Assembly (NCBI RefSeq): GCF_014204515.1
Contig: NZ_JACHLI010000011.1
Location: forward strand, 124,001-188,000
Direction of reading: 5' to 3'
From: Pseudomonas nitroreducens
GTDB taxonomy: Bacteria; Pseudomonadota; Gammaproteobacteria; Pseudomonadales; Pseudomonadaceae
Length of the DNA: 64,000 bases
The notes beneath the pieces were generated by a model. The model was given only the letters and a program-made list of their open reading frames with translations. It had not been told where the DNA came from and made no database searches. Every line of letters starts with the position of its first letter. Within the stretch, counting starts at the first letter, position 1. Of the stretch, positions 17,073 through 25,541 are shown in pieces. Both the position numbers and the translations under genes were made by a program.

Positions 17073-18776
17073 ATGTCCCTGTTGAACTCCCGCACCCGCG
17101 CCTCCCTGCTCGGCTTCTGCAGCCTGCTGCTGCTCAGCTCTGCCCTGCAGGCCGCGGAACACCCGGCCCAGGCCAGCGTCGCCACCGCGCACCCATCGGC
17201 GACCGTGGCGGGCCTGGAGACCCTCGCCGACGGCGGTAACGCCTTCGACGCCGCCGTGGCCATCGCCGCCGCGCTGGCGGTGACCGAACCCTACGGCTCG
17301 GGCCTGGGCGGCGGCGGCTTCTTCCTGCTGCGCAAGGCCGGCAGCCCGCCGACCTACCATTTCATCGACGCCCGCGAACGTGCGCCCCTGGCTGCCCACG
17401 CGCGGATGTACGAGCGCAACGGCAAGGTCGACCCACAGCTGTCGCTCAACGGCCCGCTGGCCGCCGGCATCCCCGGCCTGCCCGCGGCCCTGGCGGACAT
17501 CAGCAGCCGCTACGGGCGCAAGACCCTGGCCAATAACCTGGTGCCGGCGATCCGCCTGGCCACCGACGGCGTGTCCATCGATCGCGTCTACATCGACCGC
17601 GCGTCCTGGCGCCTGGACGCCATGCGCAAGGACAAGGAAACCGCGCGCATCTTCCTCGACCAGGGCAACCTGCCCGAGGAATACAGCCTGATGCGCCAGC
17701 CGCAGCTGGCCAACACCCTGGAGAAACTGGCGCGCTATGGCCGCATCGGCTTCTACGAAGGCGAAACCGCGCAGAAGCTGGTCGACGGCGTGCGTGCTGC
17801 CGGCGGTGTGTGGAGCCTGGAAGACCTCGCCAGCTACCGCATTGTCGAACGCCAGGCACTGCGCTACCCGCTGGCCGACGGCCGCGAACTGATCAGCGCC
17901 CCGCCGCCCTCCGCCGGCGGCGTGGCCCTGGCGCAGAGCCTGGGCATGCTGCAGCAACTGCCCTGGCAGAAAGCCCAGCCGGTGGAGCGCGCCCACTACG
18001 TGGTGGAAGTGCTGCGCCGCGCCTACCGCGACCGCGGTCTGCTGGGCGATCCGGACCGCGTGGCCAACCCGGTCAGCCAGCTGCTCGCGCCGGACTACCT
18101 GAAGCGCCTGGCCGCCGGCATCGACCCGCAGCGCGCCACGCCCAGCTCGTCCCTGCCGCCGGCGCCAGCCTGGCGCGAGGGCGACCACACCACCCACTTC
18201 GTGGTGATGGACGCCGACGGCAACGCCGTGGCCGCCACCCTGTCGGTCAACCTGCCGTTCGGCGCGGCCTTCACCGTGCCGGGTACCGGTGTACTGCTCA
18301 ACGACGAGATGGACGACTTCGCCACCGACGTCAGCGGCTCCAACGCCTATGAGCTGGCCGGCAGCCAGGCCAACGCGGTGGCCGCAGGCAAGCGTCCGCT
18401 GTCGAGCATGAGCCCGAGCTTCATCGAGAGTCCCAACGAACTGGCCGCCTTCGGCACGCCGGGCGGCAGCCGGATTCCCAGCATGGTGCTGCTGGCGATG
18501 CTGGATTACCTGGACGGCAAGCCGGTGCAGCGCTGGGTGTCCTCGCCGCGCTATCACCACCAGTACCTGCCCGACGTGATCGAGCACGAACCGCGCGCCT
18601 TCAGCGCCGCCGAGATGGCCGACCTGCAACGCCGTGGCTACACGCTCCAGGATGTCGGCCGCGCCTACGGCAACCAGCAGGTGCTGTTGTGGAACAAGAA
18701 ATCCGGCGAAGTGCAGTCGGCCAGCGACCCGCGCGGCATCGGCCTGGCCACCGAATTGGCGGCGCCATTGAAGTGA
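17073..18776 (+). CDS. ggt: Gamma-glutamyltranspeptidase precursor
   Basis: Periplasmic enzyme that cleaves the gamma-glutamyl bond of glutathione and related compounds. 567 aa, with a signal peptide (LLGFCSLLLLSSALQAAE). The precursor is cut autocatalytically before Thr373 in DHTTHFVVMD, which becomes the nucleophile of the small subunit. Other family marks are DARERAP (substrate arginine), PPPSAGGVALAQ, LLNDEMDDF and the glycine pair in FGTPGGSRIPSM. The stop abuts the stop of the convergent Na/Pi transporter gene with no spacer (tgatca). Confidence 0.94.
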   Translation: MSLLNSRTRASLLGFCSLLLLSSALQAAEHPAQASVATAHPSATVAGLETLADGGNAFDAAVAIAAALAVTEPYGSGLGGGGFFLLRKAGSPPTYHFIDARERAPLAAHARMYERNGKVDPQLSLNGPLAAGIPGLPAALADISSRYGRKTLANNLVPAIRLATDGVSIDRVYIDRASWRLDAMRKDKETARIFLDQGNLPEEYSLMRQPQLANTLEKLARYGRIGFYEGETAQKLVDGVRAAGGVWSLEDLASYRIVERQALRYPLADGRELISAPPPSAGGVALAQSLGMLQQLPWQKAQPVERAHYVVEVLRRAYRDRGLLGDPDRVANPVSQLLAPDYLKRLAAGIDPQRATPSSSLPPAPAWREGDHTTHFVVMDADGNAVAATLSVNLPFGAAFTVPGTGVLLNDEMDDFATDVSGSNAYELAGSQANAVAAGKRPLSSMSPSFIESPNELAAFGTPGGSRIPSMVLLAMLDYLDGKPVQRWVSSPRYHHQYLPDVIEHEPRAFSAAEMADLQRRGYTLQDVGRAYGNQQVLLWNKKSGEVQSASDPRGIGLATELAAPLK

Positions 18777-20624
18777 TCAGGGCAGGATGAGCGGCGAAGC
18801 GTCTTCGTCGCTCCGCTCGAACAATCCGTGCTCGGTGCCCAGCTGCAGCACATTGCGCAGGCTCTGGATGATCCGGCTGACATAGCCCAGGTCGTTCATC
18901 AGCGAACTCATCTGCAGACCGTCCAGCTCCTGGCGGCGCACGGCGGCGAACAGGCGCTGGCGGAAGGCGGCGTCGAACTCCGCAGCGCTCTCGTCCAGCA
19001 GTTGCAGGCGAGCCGCGAGCGCTTCCTCCGGCAGCTCACCGCCGATCAGCGAACCCAGCGCACGCACCTCGCGCAGCATGCCGATCAGGTGCCGGCGCAG
19101 CTCGACATAGGCATCCCGCAACGCCGAGGGCTCGCCCTGCAGGGCCTGACCGAGGTTCTTCTGCAGGTGCTTGGCGTCCTTCACCGCGTCCACCAGCTGC
19201 AGCGCCACCACCTGGCAGGACAGCCAGAAGCGCTGGTGTTCCTCGTCCAGCGGCACTTCCAGGCGACCCATGAAGCTCAGCAGGTCGCCGTACACACCCT
19301 TGATATGGCGCTGGTAGAGCACTTCCGCACCCAGCGCATGGCGATCCGGCGCAGCACGCAACTGGTTTTCGTCGATGCGCGGCTGGTTGAGCATGTCCAC
19401 CGGCAGGTACAGCGCGTGGCAGATCACCTCGATGCTCAGCCGGCCCAGGTGCCGCAGCTCCTGCAGCACCGCGCTGGCGGCGGCGTCCGCGGAATCCAGC
19501 GCACGCTCGTTGAGGTAGCGGGCGTGGGTTCGCTCGATGGTCGGCAAGGCCGGCGCCATGTCGGTGATCAGCACCGCCGGCTCCTCCACCTCGGGCAGCC
19601 AGCGCACCAGGGCGTTGGCCAGCGCCCCCTGGATCGGCCAGAACAGCGCCACGCCCATGGCGTTGAACAGCGTGTGGAATAGCGCCAGCTGGATCATCGG
19701 GTTGTCCGCCAGCCCCAGCGGCGTCACCAGGGTGTGTACCAGCCAGGTCAGCGGCGAGAGCAGCAGGAAGGCCAGCACGCCGGTCACTACGTTGAACAGC
19801 ACGTGTGCCAGCGCCAGCCGCTGGCCGCTGCGGTTGCCGCCCAGGGAACCGACGAAGGCGGTGGTGACGCTGCTGCCGACATTGGAGCCGATGGCGATCG
19901 CCAGGCTCTGGCCCAGCTCCAGCTGGCCGCCGGCCAGGGCGGCGAGAGTCAGCATCAGCGTGGCGTGGCTGGACTGCAGGACCACGGTGATGAGGATGCC
20001 GAAGGTGACGAACAGCAACGCGCCAAGCATGCCTTCGGAATTCAGCTGGCTCATGTCCAGGGCGTCGCCGAAGCTCTGGAAGCCTTCCTTGATCTGGTCG
20101 ATGCCCAGGAAGATGAAGGCGATGCCCAGCAGGATGCGCCCGGCGGCCTTGCTCCGGGGACCGTTGAAGCCCACCAGCACGCCGAACACCAGCAGCGGCA
20201 GCGCCAGGGGGCTCAGGCTGATGTTCTGCCCGGCCAGCGCCAGCAGCCAGATGCCGCTGGTGGCGCCCAGGTTGGCGCCGAACAGGATGGCGATACCGCC
20301 CGCCAGCTGGATCAGCCCGGTGCTGATGAAGGCGATGGTGAGCAGCGAGACCAGGGTCGAGGATTGCAGCAGGAAGGTGCCGAAGAGGCCGAACAGCAGG
20401 CTCTTGCCGCGAGTCGCGGTGCTCTTCTCCAGCCAGCGTTCCAGTTGGCTGCCGGCGAGGTCGCGCAGGCCCTCTTCCAGGCACTGCATGCCGAACAGGA
20501 ACAGCGCCAGGCCCGCCCCCAACTGCAGCAGGCCGGCGCTGGACCAGAAGGTATAACCGAGGACGACCGCAACCAGCAGCAGAAGCAGCGGACGCAGATG
20601 CTTCTTCAGACCGGTCAGGTTCAT
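18777..20624 (-). CDS. Na/Pi-cotransporter family protein
   Basis: 615-residue inner-membrane protein. The N-terminal half (about 1-330) has 8 or 9 hydrophobic segments with two Na/Pi-cotransporter repeats. Each repeat has the QSST/QSSHAT motif (LLQSSTLVSLLTI and VLQSSHATLMLTL) and downstream GSNVGSSVTTAF / GANLGATSG. The C-terminal half is a soluble, helical PhoU-like domain (LGQALQGEPSALRDAYVEL and so on). This is the YjbB/NptA-type layout, usually linked to phosphate export or uptake. The direction of transport cannot be told from sequence. Confidence 0.92.
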   Translation of the reverse strand: MNLTGLKKHLRPLLLLLVAVVLGYTFWSSAGLLQLGAGLALFLFGMQCLEEGLRDLAGSQLERWLEKSTATRGKSLLFGLFGTFLLQSSTLVSLLTIAFISTGLIQLAGGIAILFGANLGATSGIWLLALAGQNISLSPLALPLLVFGVLVGFNGPRSKAAGRILLGIAFIFLGIDQIKEGFQSFGDALDMSQLNSEGMLGALLFVTFGILITVVLQSSHATLMLTLAALAGGQLELGQSLAIAIGSNVGSSVTTAFVGSLGGNRSGQRLALAHVLFNVVTGVLAFLLLSPLTWLVHTLVTPLGLADNPMIQLALFHTLFNAMGVALFWPIQGALANALVRWLPEVEEPAVLITDMAPALPTIERTHARYLNERALDSADAAASAVLQELRHLGRLSIEVICHALYLPVDMLNQPRIDENQLRAAPDRHALGAEVLYQRHIKGVYGDLLSFMGRLEVPLDEEHQRFWLSCQVVALQLVDAVKDAKHLQKNLGQALQGEPSALRDAYVELRRHLIGMLREVRALGSLIGGELPEEALAARLQLLDESAAEFDAAFRQRLFAAVRRQELDGLQMSSLMNDLGYVSRIIQSLRNVLQLGTEHGLFERSDEDASPLILP

Positions 20625-20695
20625 GGGCTACCCGCGTGATTCACCCGGCGCAGCGGGTGGGCGAGGCGGCAAGCCGCCCCGGGGCGAAGGCTGTA

Positions 20696-21034
20696 TCAGT
20701 CCTTCTTGTAACCGCTGGTGGTGCAGCCCAGGCAGCGCACGAAGGCGGCCTTGCCCGGATCGACGACCAGCGCCTGGCCCGCTTCCTTGATGTTACCGCC
20801 GGCCGCGCTGAACGGCAGGGTGACCACGAAGGCCGCGGTCCCCACCACGGTCGCAGCGATCAGCAGCGGGCGCGCGAAGATCAGGTCGCCCATCATCGCG
20901 TAGGCCGGCGGGGCCTCGACGGTGTACATCGGGTCACCGCTGGAATTGCTCACCGCGTCCTGGGCGACAGCCGGCAGAACCGAAAGCCCACAGGTCAGTG
21001 CCATTGCAGTGGCGGTGGTGCGGAACAGGTTCAT
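20696..21034 (-). CDS. Small exported protein, multidrug-transporter-annotated family
   Basis: 112 residues. The start at 21034 is chosen because it gives a clean signal peptide (MNLFRTTATAMALTCGLSVLPAVAQ). A central hydrophobic stretch (LLIAATVVGTAAFVVTLPFSAAGG) could be a second membrane segment, and a pair of cysteines sits near the end (FVRCLGCTTSGYKKD). Homologues in Pseudomonas are often labelled multidrug transporter, for which I see no support here. Function unknown. It follows the acyltransferase gene (21119-21697) on the same strand after 84 bp. Confidence 0.75.
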   Translation of the reverse strand: MNLFRTTATAMALTCGLSVLPAVAQDAVSNSSGDPMYTVEAPPAYAMMGDLIFARPLLIAATVVGTAAFVVTLPFSAAGGNIKEAGQALVVDPGKAAFVRCLGCTTSGYKKD

Positions 21035-21118
21035 GGAAGGAAGTCCTTTATTGGTGTAGTTGGGCAGGCAGACTGCCATAACTATAACAGCGCTCCATGA
21101 CTTGTCGCGTGACAGCCT

Positions 21119-21697
21119 TCAATCGCCGAGGAATGCGTATTCGGGCTTTTTCGGTACAAAAGGCCGGTAGAAAGCCAGCATCCGTCGCAGGTCGGCCGCC
21201 TCGTCGCCAGTGGGCCAGAACGCCTCGCCGATGACGATGCGCCGTCCGGGATAGTCCAGCGCCGCCAGCACGATGGGTACGTTGGCGCCGCGGGCGATGT
21301 GGTAGAAGCCCATTTTCCAGCGCTCGACTTTGCGCCGCGTGCCCTCCGGGGAGAGGATCAGCATCATCTCGGGGTTGTCGCGGAACGCCTGGATCGCCTG
21401 GTCCACGGTATTGAGCTTGAGGTGGCGCTGGATCGGGATGCCGCCCCAGCGCCGCAGCAGGCCGCCGAAGGGCGCGCGGAAGATGGTGTGCTTGCCGAAC
21501 CAGCGGGCGTTCAGGCGCAGCACGAACTTCACCGCGAGGAACAGCACGAAGTCCCAGTTGGAGGTGTGGTGCGCGCCGATCACCACGAACTTGTCGAGCC
21601 TGGGCAGGGCGCCCTCGATGCGCCAGCCGGCGACGCGCAGCATGGCGTGGCCAAGCGCCTCGGCGAAAGGATTGCGGGGCAGATAATTGCCGGACAT
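21119..21697 (-). CDS. 1-acyl-sn-glycerol-3-phosphate acyltransferase-like
   Basis: 192-residue acyltransferase of the PlsC fold. The catalytic HX4D motif is at residues 44-49 (HTSNWD in GAHHTSNWDF), the FGGLLRRWGG block corresponds to motif II, and the motif III substrate site is SPEGTRR at about residue 117. It is shorter than canonical PlsC and lacks a clear N-terminal membrane helix, like the branch that acylates other lipids. It is encoded just downstream of mutM on the same strand. The real acceptor may not be lysophosphatidate. Confidence 0.87.
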   Translation of the reverse strand: MSGNYLPRNPFAEALGHAMLRVAGWRIEGALPRLDKFVVIGAHHTSNWDFVLFLAVKFVLRLNARWFGKHTIFRAPFGGLLRRWGGIPIQRHLKLNTVDQAIQAFRDNPEMMLILSPEGTRRKVERWKMGFYHIARGANVPIVLAALDYPGRRIVIGEAFWPTGDEAADLRRMLAFYRPFVPKKPEYAFLGD

Positions 21698-21789
21698 GGA
21701 TCACCTGACGGCTCCTCTGCGGGAGCCCTTGTTGTTATGGCGAAGAGGGGTTGGGCGGCTTGCCGGCGGCAGCTCAGGGCCGCCGGCCT

Positions 21790-22602
21790 TCAGCGCTGGC
21801 AGCGCGGACAGTAGACGCTGGCGCGCTGGCCGAGGCGGACGTCGCGCAGGGTCGTACCGCAGACCTTGCACGGCTCACCGCCGCGCCCGTAGGCGAACAG
21901 TTCCTGCTGGAAATAGCCGGGCTGGCCGTCACCGCCGACGAAGTCGCGCAGCGTGGTGCCGCCGCGTTCGATGGCGATGGCAAGGATGCGCTTGATCTCC
22001 TGGGCGAGCTTCACGTAGCGCGCCCGCGAGATAGTCCCGGCCTCGCGGCGCGGGTCGATGCCGGCGGCGAATAGCGCCTCTGTGGCGTAGATGTTGCCCA
22101 CCCCGACCACCACCGCGTTGTCCATGATGAAGGGCTTCACCGCCATGCTGCGGTTGCGCGACAGCTGGAACAGGCGCTCGCCCTCGAAGGCGTCGGTCAG
22201 CGGCTCCGGGCCCAGGTTGCGCAGCAGCTCGTGTTCCAGCGGCGTCAGGCTCCAGAGCAGCGCGCCGAAGCGGCGCGGGTCGGTGTAGCGCAGCGCCATG
22301 CCCGAATCCAGCTCGATGTCGACGTGCTCATGGCGCGCCGCCGGCGTACCGCATTCCACCAGGCGCAGGTTGCCGGACATGCCCAGGTGGCTGATCAACG
22401 TGCCCACCTCGGCATTGAGCAGCAGGTACTTGGCGCGCCGTTCCACCTTGACGATACGCTGCCCGGACAGGCGCACGTCGAGGTCCTCCGGAATCGGCCA
22501 GCGCAGGCGGCGCTCACGGACGATCACGCGGCTGACGCGCTGGCCTTCGAGGTGGGGCGCGATGCCCCGGCGGGTGGTTTCGACTTCAGGTAATTCAGGC
22601 AT
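21790..22602 (-). CDS. mutM: Formamidopyrimidine-DNA glycosylase
   Basis: Base-excision repair enzyme that removes 8-oxoguanine and formamidopyrimidines and nicks the strand (270 aa). The mature N-terminus MPELPEVETTRRGI carries the catalytic Pro2 and Glu3. The conserved lysine is in KVERRAKYLLL, the helix-two-turn-helix region contains GVGNIYATEALF, and the C-terminal zinc finger CKVC...CPRC ends in QR. All key residues are present. Confidence 0.98.
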   Translation of the reverse strand: MPELPEVETTRRGIAPHLEGQRVSRVIVRERRLRWPIPEDLDVRLSGQRIVKVERRAKYLLLNAEVGTLISHLGMSGNLRLVECGTPAARHEHVDIELDSGMALRYTDPRRFGALLWSLTPLEHELLRNLGPEPLTDAFEGERLFQLSRNRSMAVKPFIMDNAVVVGVGNIYATEALFAAGIDPRREAGTISRARYVKLAQEIKRILAIAIERGGTTLRDFVGGDGQPGYFQQELFAYGRGGEPCKVCGTTLRDVRLGQRASVYCPRCQR

Positions 22603-22628
22603 GGATCACGGCATCTGAGGTGCTTTCT

Positions 22629-22706
22629 GTAGGAGAGAGCTAGCTCGCGAACGAATCAACCGGCAACACCGGCATCAGGCTGGTTCGCGAGCAAGCTCGC
22701 TCCTAC
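22629..22706. repeat. REP-type inverted pair
   Basis: Two arms facing each other: gtaggagagagctagctcgc (22629 on) and its inverse ttcgcgagcaagctcgctcc (22684 on), with about 30 bp between. This is the common Pseudomonas REP family found also at 29751, 32605, 53198 and 53515. It lies between cysQ and mutM (same strand) and may protect or end transcripts. Confidence 0.88.
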
Positions 22707-22718
22707 AAGGGTATCGGG

Positions 22719-23540
22719 TTAGTCCAGCGCGCGGGCGAGCCGGATCAGGTCCTCGCGCCAGGGCGCGGCCTTGGGCAGCGCCAGGAACGACTGGTTGAGC
22801 AGGGTTTCGCGCGCTTCGTAGGTGAAGGGTTCGCCCTGCACGTCGAGCACTTCGCCACCGGCGCCTTCGAGCACGCCCTGGGCGGCGGCGGTGTCCCACT
22901 GGGAGGTCGGCGCCAGGCGCGGGTAGCAGTCCGCCGAGCCTTCGGCGAGCAGGCAGAACTTCAGCGAGCTGCCGATGCTGGCCAGGTTCAGGTCGCCGAA
23001 GCGCTGCGCGAGACCGGCCAGCAGCTGTTCCTGCTGCGGGCTGGAGTGGCGCTTGCTGGCCACCACGGTGAAGACGTCGTCCGGCTCGGTACGCACTTCG
23101 ATCGCCTCGGGCTCGCCGCCGCGATCCTCACACCAGGCCCCCAGGCCGGCGCCGCCGTAGTAGCAACGGCCGCTGGCGGGAATCCCGACCACGCCGAAAA
23201 CCACCCGGCCATGCTCGATCAGCGCGACGTTGACGGTGAATTCGTCACTGCCGGAAATGAACTCCTTGGTGCCGTCCAGCGGGTCCACCAGCCACCAGCG
23301 GGTCCACTGCGCGCGCTGCTCCAGCGGGATGTCGCAATCTTCTTCGGAGAGCACCGGCACGTCGGGCGCCAGGGCGCGCAGGCCGTCGGCCAATACGCGG
23401 TGGGCGGCCAGGTCGGCGGCGGTCACCGGCGACTCGTCGGCCTTGCTCTGCACGTCCAGATCTCCCTGCCAGAACGGCAGGATCGCATCGCCCGCCTGGT
23501 GGACCAGGTCGATCACGGCGGGCAGGAAAGCATTCATCAC
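22719..23540 (-). CDS. cysQ: 3'(2'),5'-bisphosphate nucleotidase CysQ
   Basis: Mg-dependent, lithium-sensitive phosphatase that turns 3'-phosphoadenosine 5'-phosphate into AMP during sulfate assimilation. 273 aa. The metal site is built by SEEDCDIP, DPLDGTKEF (about residues 85-93) and WDTAAAQGVLEGAGG near the C-terminus, all intact. The start overlaps the nudE stop by 4 bp, so the two are cotranscribed. This pairing is conserved in Pseudomonas. Confidence 0.96.
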   Translation of the reverse strand: MMNAFLPAVIDLVHQAGDAILPFWQGDLDVQSKADESPVTAADLAAHRVLADGLRALAPDVPVLSEEDCDIPLEQRAQWTRWWLVDPLDGTKEFISGSDEFTVNVALIEHGRVVFGVVGIPASGRCYYGGAGLGAWCEDRGGEPEAIEVRTEPDDVFTVVASKRHSSPQQEQLLAGLAQRFGDLNLASIGSSLKFCLLAEGSADCYPRLAPTSQWDTAAAQGVLEGAGGEVLDVQGEPFTYEARETLLNQSFLALPKAAPWREDLIRLARALD

Positions 23541-24103
23541 GGCTGGAAATCCCCTCGTTGGGTCAGCAGGTCGCGCACCAGGTAGAGCGCGGCCAGGGCG
23601 CGTCCTTCGCTGAACTGCGCATGCTGGGCGAGGCTGGAAAGCTCGCGCAGGTTGATCTTGTCCACCCGCATCGGCTCGGGTTCGTCGCCGGGCAGGGTTT
23701 CTTCATAAAGGTCGCGCGCCAGCACCACCTGGATGCGCTGGCTCATGTAGCCGGGCGACAGCGACAGTTCGGTGATGTGCTCCAGCTGGCGGGCGCCGTA
23801 ACCGGCTTCTTCCTTCAGCTCGCGGTTGGCGGCGTCGAGGATGTCCTCGCCCGGCTCCACCAGGCCCTTGGGCAGCGACAGCTGGTACTCGTCGACCCCG
23901 GCGCAGTATTCCTCCACCAGCACGGCGTGTTCGGCATCGAGCATGGCGATCACCATCACCGCGCCGTAACCCTGCCCCTTGCCCACCAGGCGCTCGTAGG
24001 TACGCTCGACGCCATTGGAGAAGCGCAGCTGCAGCTCCTCGACGGCGAACAGCCGGCTTCGGGCAACGATCTCGCGGGCGAGGACCGTGGGTTTCTGACG
24101 CAT
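23537..24103 (-). CDS. nudE: ADP-compounds hydrolase NudE
   Basis: Nudix hydrolase that cleaves ADP-ribose, NADH, Ap3A and similar compounds (188 aa). The Nudix box G-x5-E-x7-REU-x-EE-x-GU is complete: GLVEPGEDILDAANRELKEE followed by AGYG. The N-terminal VARSRLFAVEELQLRFSNG strand matches NudE. It is transcribed divergently from yrfG, with cysQ overlapping downstream. Confidence 0.94.
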   Translation of the reverse strand: MRQKPTVLAREIVARSRLFAVEELQLRFSNGVERTYERLVGKGQGYGAVMVIAMLDAEHAVLVEEYCAGVDEYQLSLPKGLVEPGEDILDAANRELKEEAGYGARQLEHITELSLSPGYMSQRIQVVLARDLYEETLPGDEPEPMRVDKINLRELSSLAQHAQFSEGRALAALYLVRDLLTQRGDFQP

Positions 24104-24228
24104 GGGGCAACTCCTGGGGGTGGCCGGGTCGGCTATGATAACCCGCCTTTCCCGATTCTCCGTGTCGGATATTGTGCCGAAGCCGCCGTGGCCCGCTGCA
24201 ATTGCGACACCCTGTTGCCGAGCGCCCC

Positions 24229-24891
24229 ATGCCCCGCCTGCCCTGGAACCAGATCGACACCGTGCTCCTCGACATGGACGGCACCCTGCTCGACCTGCAT
24301 TTCGACAACCACTTCTGGCTCGAACACCTGCCCCGGCGCTATGCCGAGCACCACGGCATCAGCCGCGCGCAGGCCGACGCCGAGTTGCTGCCGCTGTTCC
24401 GTGACAACGCCGGGTTGCTCAACTGGTATTGCCTGGACTTCTGGAGCCGCGAGCTGAAGCTGTCGATCATGGACCTCAAGCACGAGGTCGCCGACCTCAT
24501 CGCCCTGCGGCCGGACGCCGACTTCTTCCTCGCGCAGCTGCGCCAGCATGGCAAGCGCGCCGTGCTGATCACCAACGCGCACCGCGATTCGCTGTCGCTG
24601 AAGTTGCAGCGGGTAGAGCTGGCGCCCTGGTTCGACCGGCTGATCAGCTCCCACGACTACGGTTTCCCCAAGGAGGACCAGCAGTTCTGGCAAGCCCTGC
24701 AGGCAGACGTCGGCTTCGACCCGGCGCGCAGCCTGTTCATCGACGACAGCCTGCCGATCCTGCGCGCCGCGCGGACTTTCGGTATCGGTCAGTTGCTCGC
24801 GGTGCGCCAGCCGGACAGCCGCCAGGGGCCGAAGGACACCGAGGAATTCGCCGCCCAGGAAGACTACCGGGCGTTGCTGGAAGGCCTCTGA
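24229..24891 (+). CDS. yrfG: HAD-family hydrolase, GMP/IMP nucleotidase YrfG-like
   Basis: 220-residue haloacid dehalogenase-type phosphatase. The nucleophile motif is LLDMDGTLLD (DxDGT) near residue 14, motif II is LITNAHRDSL, motif III lysine is in FPKEDQQFW, and motif IV is FIDDSLPIL. The start at 24229 (MPRLPWNQ) is chosen over an upstream in-frame ATG because it matches the family N-terminus. The order nudE/yrfG, divergent, is conserved in gammaproteobacteria. Confidence 0.92.
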   Translation: MPRLPWNQIDTVLLDMDGTLLDLHFDNHFWLEHLPRRYAEHHGISRAQADAELLPLFRDNAGLLNWYCLDFWSRELKLSIMDLKHEVADLIALRPDADFFLAQLRQHGKRAVLITNAHRDSLSLKLQRVELAPWFDRLISSHDYGFPKEDQQFWQALQADVGFDPARSLFIDDSLPILRAARTFGIGQLLAVRQPDSRQGPKDTEEFAAQEDYRALLEGL

Positions 24892-24911
24892 CTCCAGCAG
24901 GACAGAAACAG

Positions 24912-24936
24912 CGAGCCCGGCGCTGGGCCGGGCTCG
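24912..24936. terminator. Shared terminator between convergent genes
   Basis: Hairpin gagcccggc/gccgggctc lies between the convergent yrfG and Kbp-like genes. On the minus strand it is followed by a moderately T-rich stretch (ctgtttctgtcc), so it probably ends both transcripts. Confidence 0.6.
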
Positions 24937-24954
24937 TGGACTTGCAGGAACCGC

Positions 24955-25392
24955 TTATTCCGGAATCCGCAGCACCTGGCCGGGATAGATCTTGTCCGGA
25001 TGGCTGAGCATCGGCTTGTTCGCCTCGAAAATCTTGTTGTAGAGGTTGGCATTGCCGTACTCGGCCTTGGCGATGGCGCTCAGGGTGTCGCCCTTCTTCA
25101 CGGTGACGAAACGCGCTTCGGCGGCCGGGGTAGCGACAGTGATGTGGTCCTCCACGCCGGAGACACCCGCGACGTTGCCCAGGGCGAGGAGGATCTTCTC
25201 CTTCTCTTCCTGGCTGGCGACCTCACCGGTGGCGATCACCTTGTCACCCTCGACGCTGACCTGGATGTTCGGATTACCCAGGCCGACCTTGGCGATGTGA
25301 TCCTTGAGCGATTCGGCGGCTTGCGCCTCCTGGCCCACGATGCTTTCCCACAGCTTCTCGCCGGCTTCCTTAACAAACGCAAAAAGGCCCAT
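24955..25392 (-). CDS. kbp: Potassium-binding protein Kbp-like (BON + LysM)
   Basis: 145 residues. An N-terminal BON domain (about 25-85, NPNIQVSVEGDKVIATGEVA) is followed by a LysM domain (about 95-144, VKKGDTLSAIAKAEYGNANL). Layout and length match E. coli Kbp (YgaU), a cytoplasmic K+ sensor. There is no signal peptide (MGLFAFVKEAGEKLW), which also fits Kbp rather than a wall-binding LysM protein. The start at 25392 is chosen by homology and by the ggagagtgg-like site just upstream. Confidence 0.9.
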   Translation of the reverse strand: MGLFAFVKEAGEKLWESIVGQEAQAAESLKDHIAKVGLGNPNIQVSVEGDKVIATGEVASQEEKEKILLALGNVAGVSGVEDHITVATPAAEARFVTVKKGDTLSAIAKAEYGNANLYNKIFEANKPMLSHPDKIYPGQVLRIPE

Positions 25393-25541
25393 TTCCACTC
25401 TCCTACGGTTACAGTGACAGGCGGCCGGCATTGGGCAGGCCGCGCGCCACTGGAGTCTAGTCGGCGAGATCGCCGGAGCCTGCCGGATTAATCCCAAACT
25501 GTTGCCAACCGACAGAATGTCGTCATCGGAGCCCTCCGCCG

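Noticed and set aside
20696..21034. Multidrug transporter, as homologues are sometimes labelled
   Set aside because: Too short, with at most one or two membrane segments and no transporter motif.
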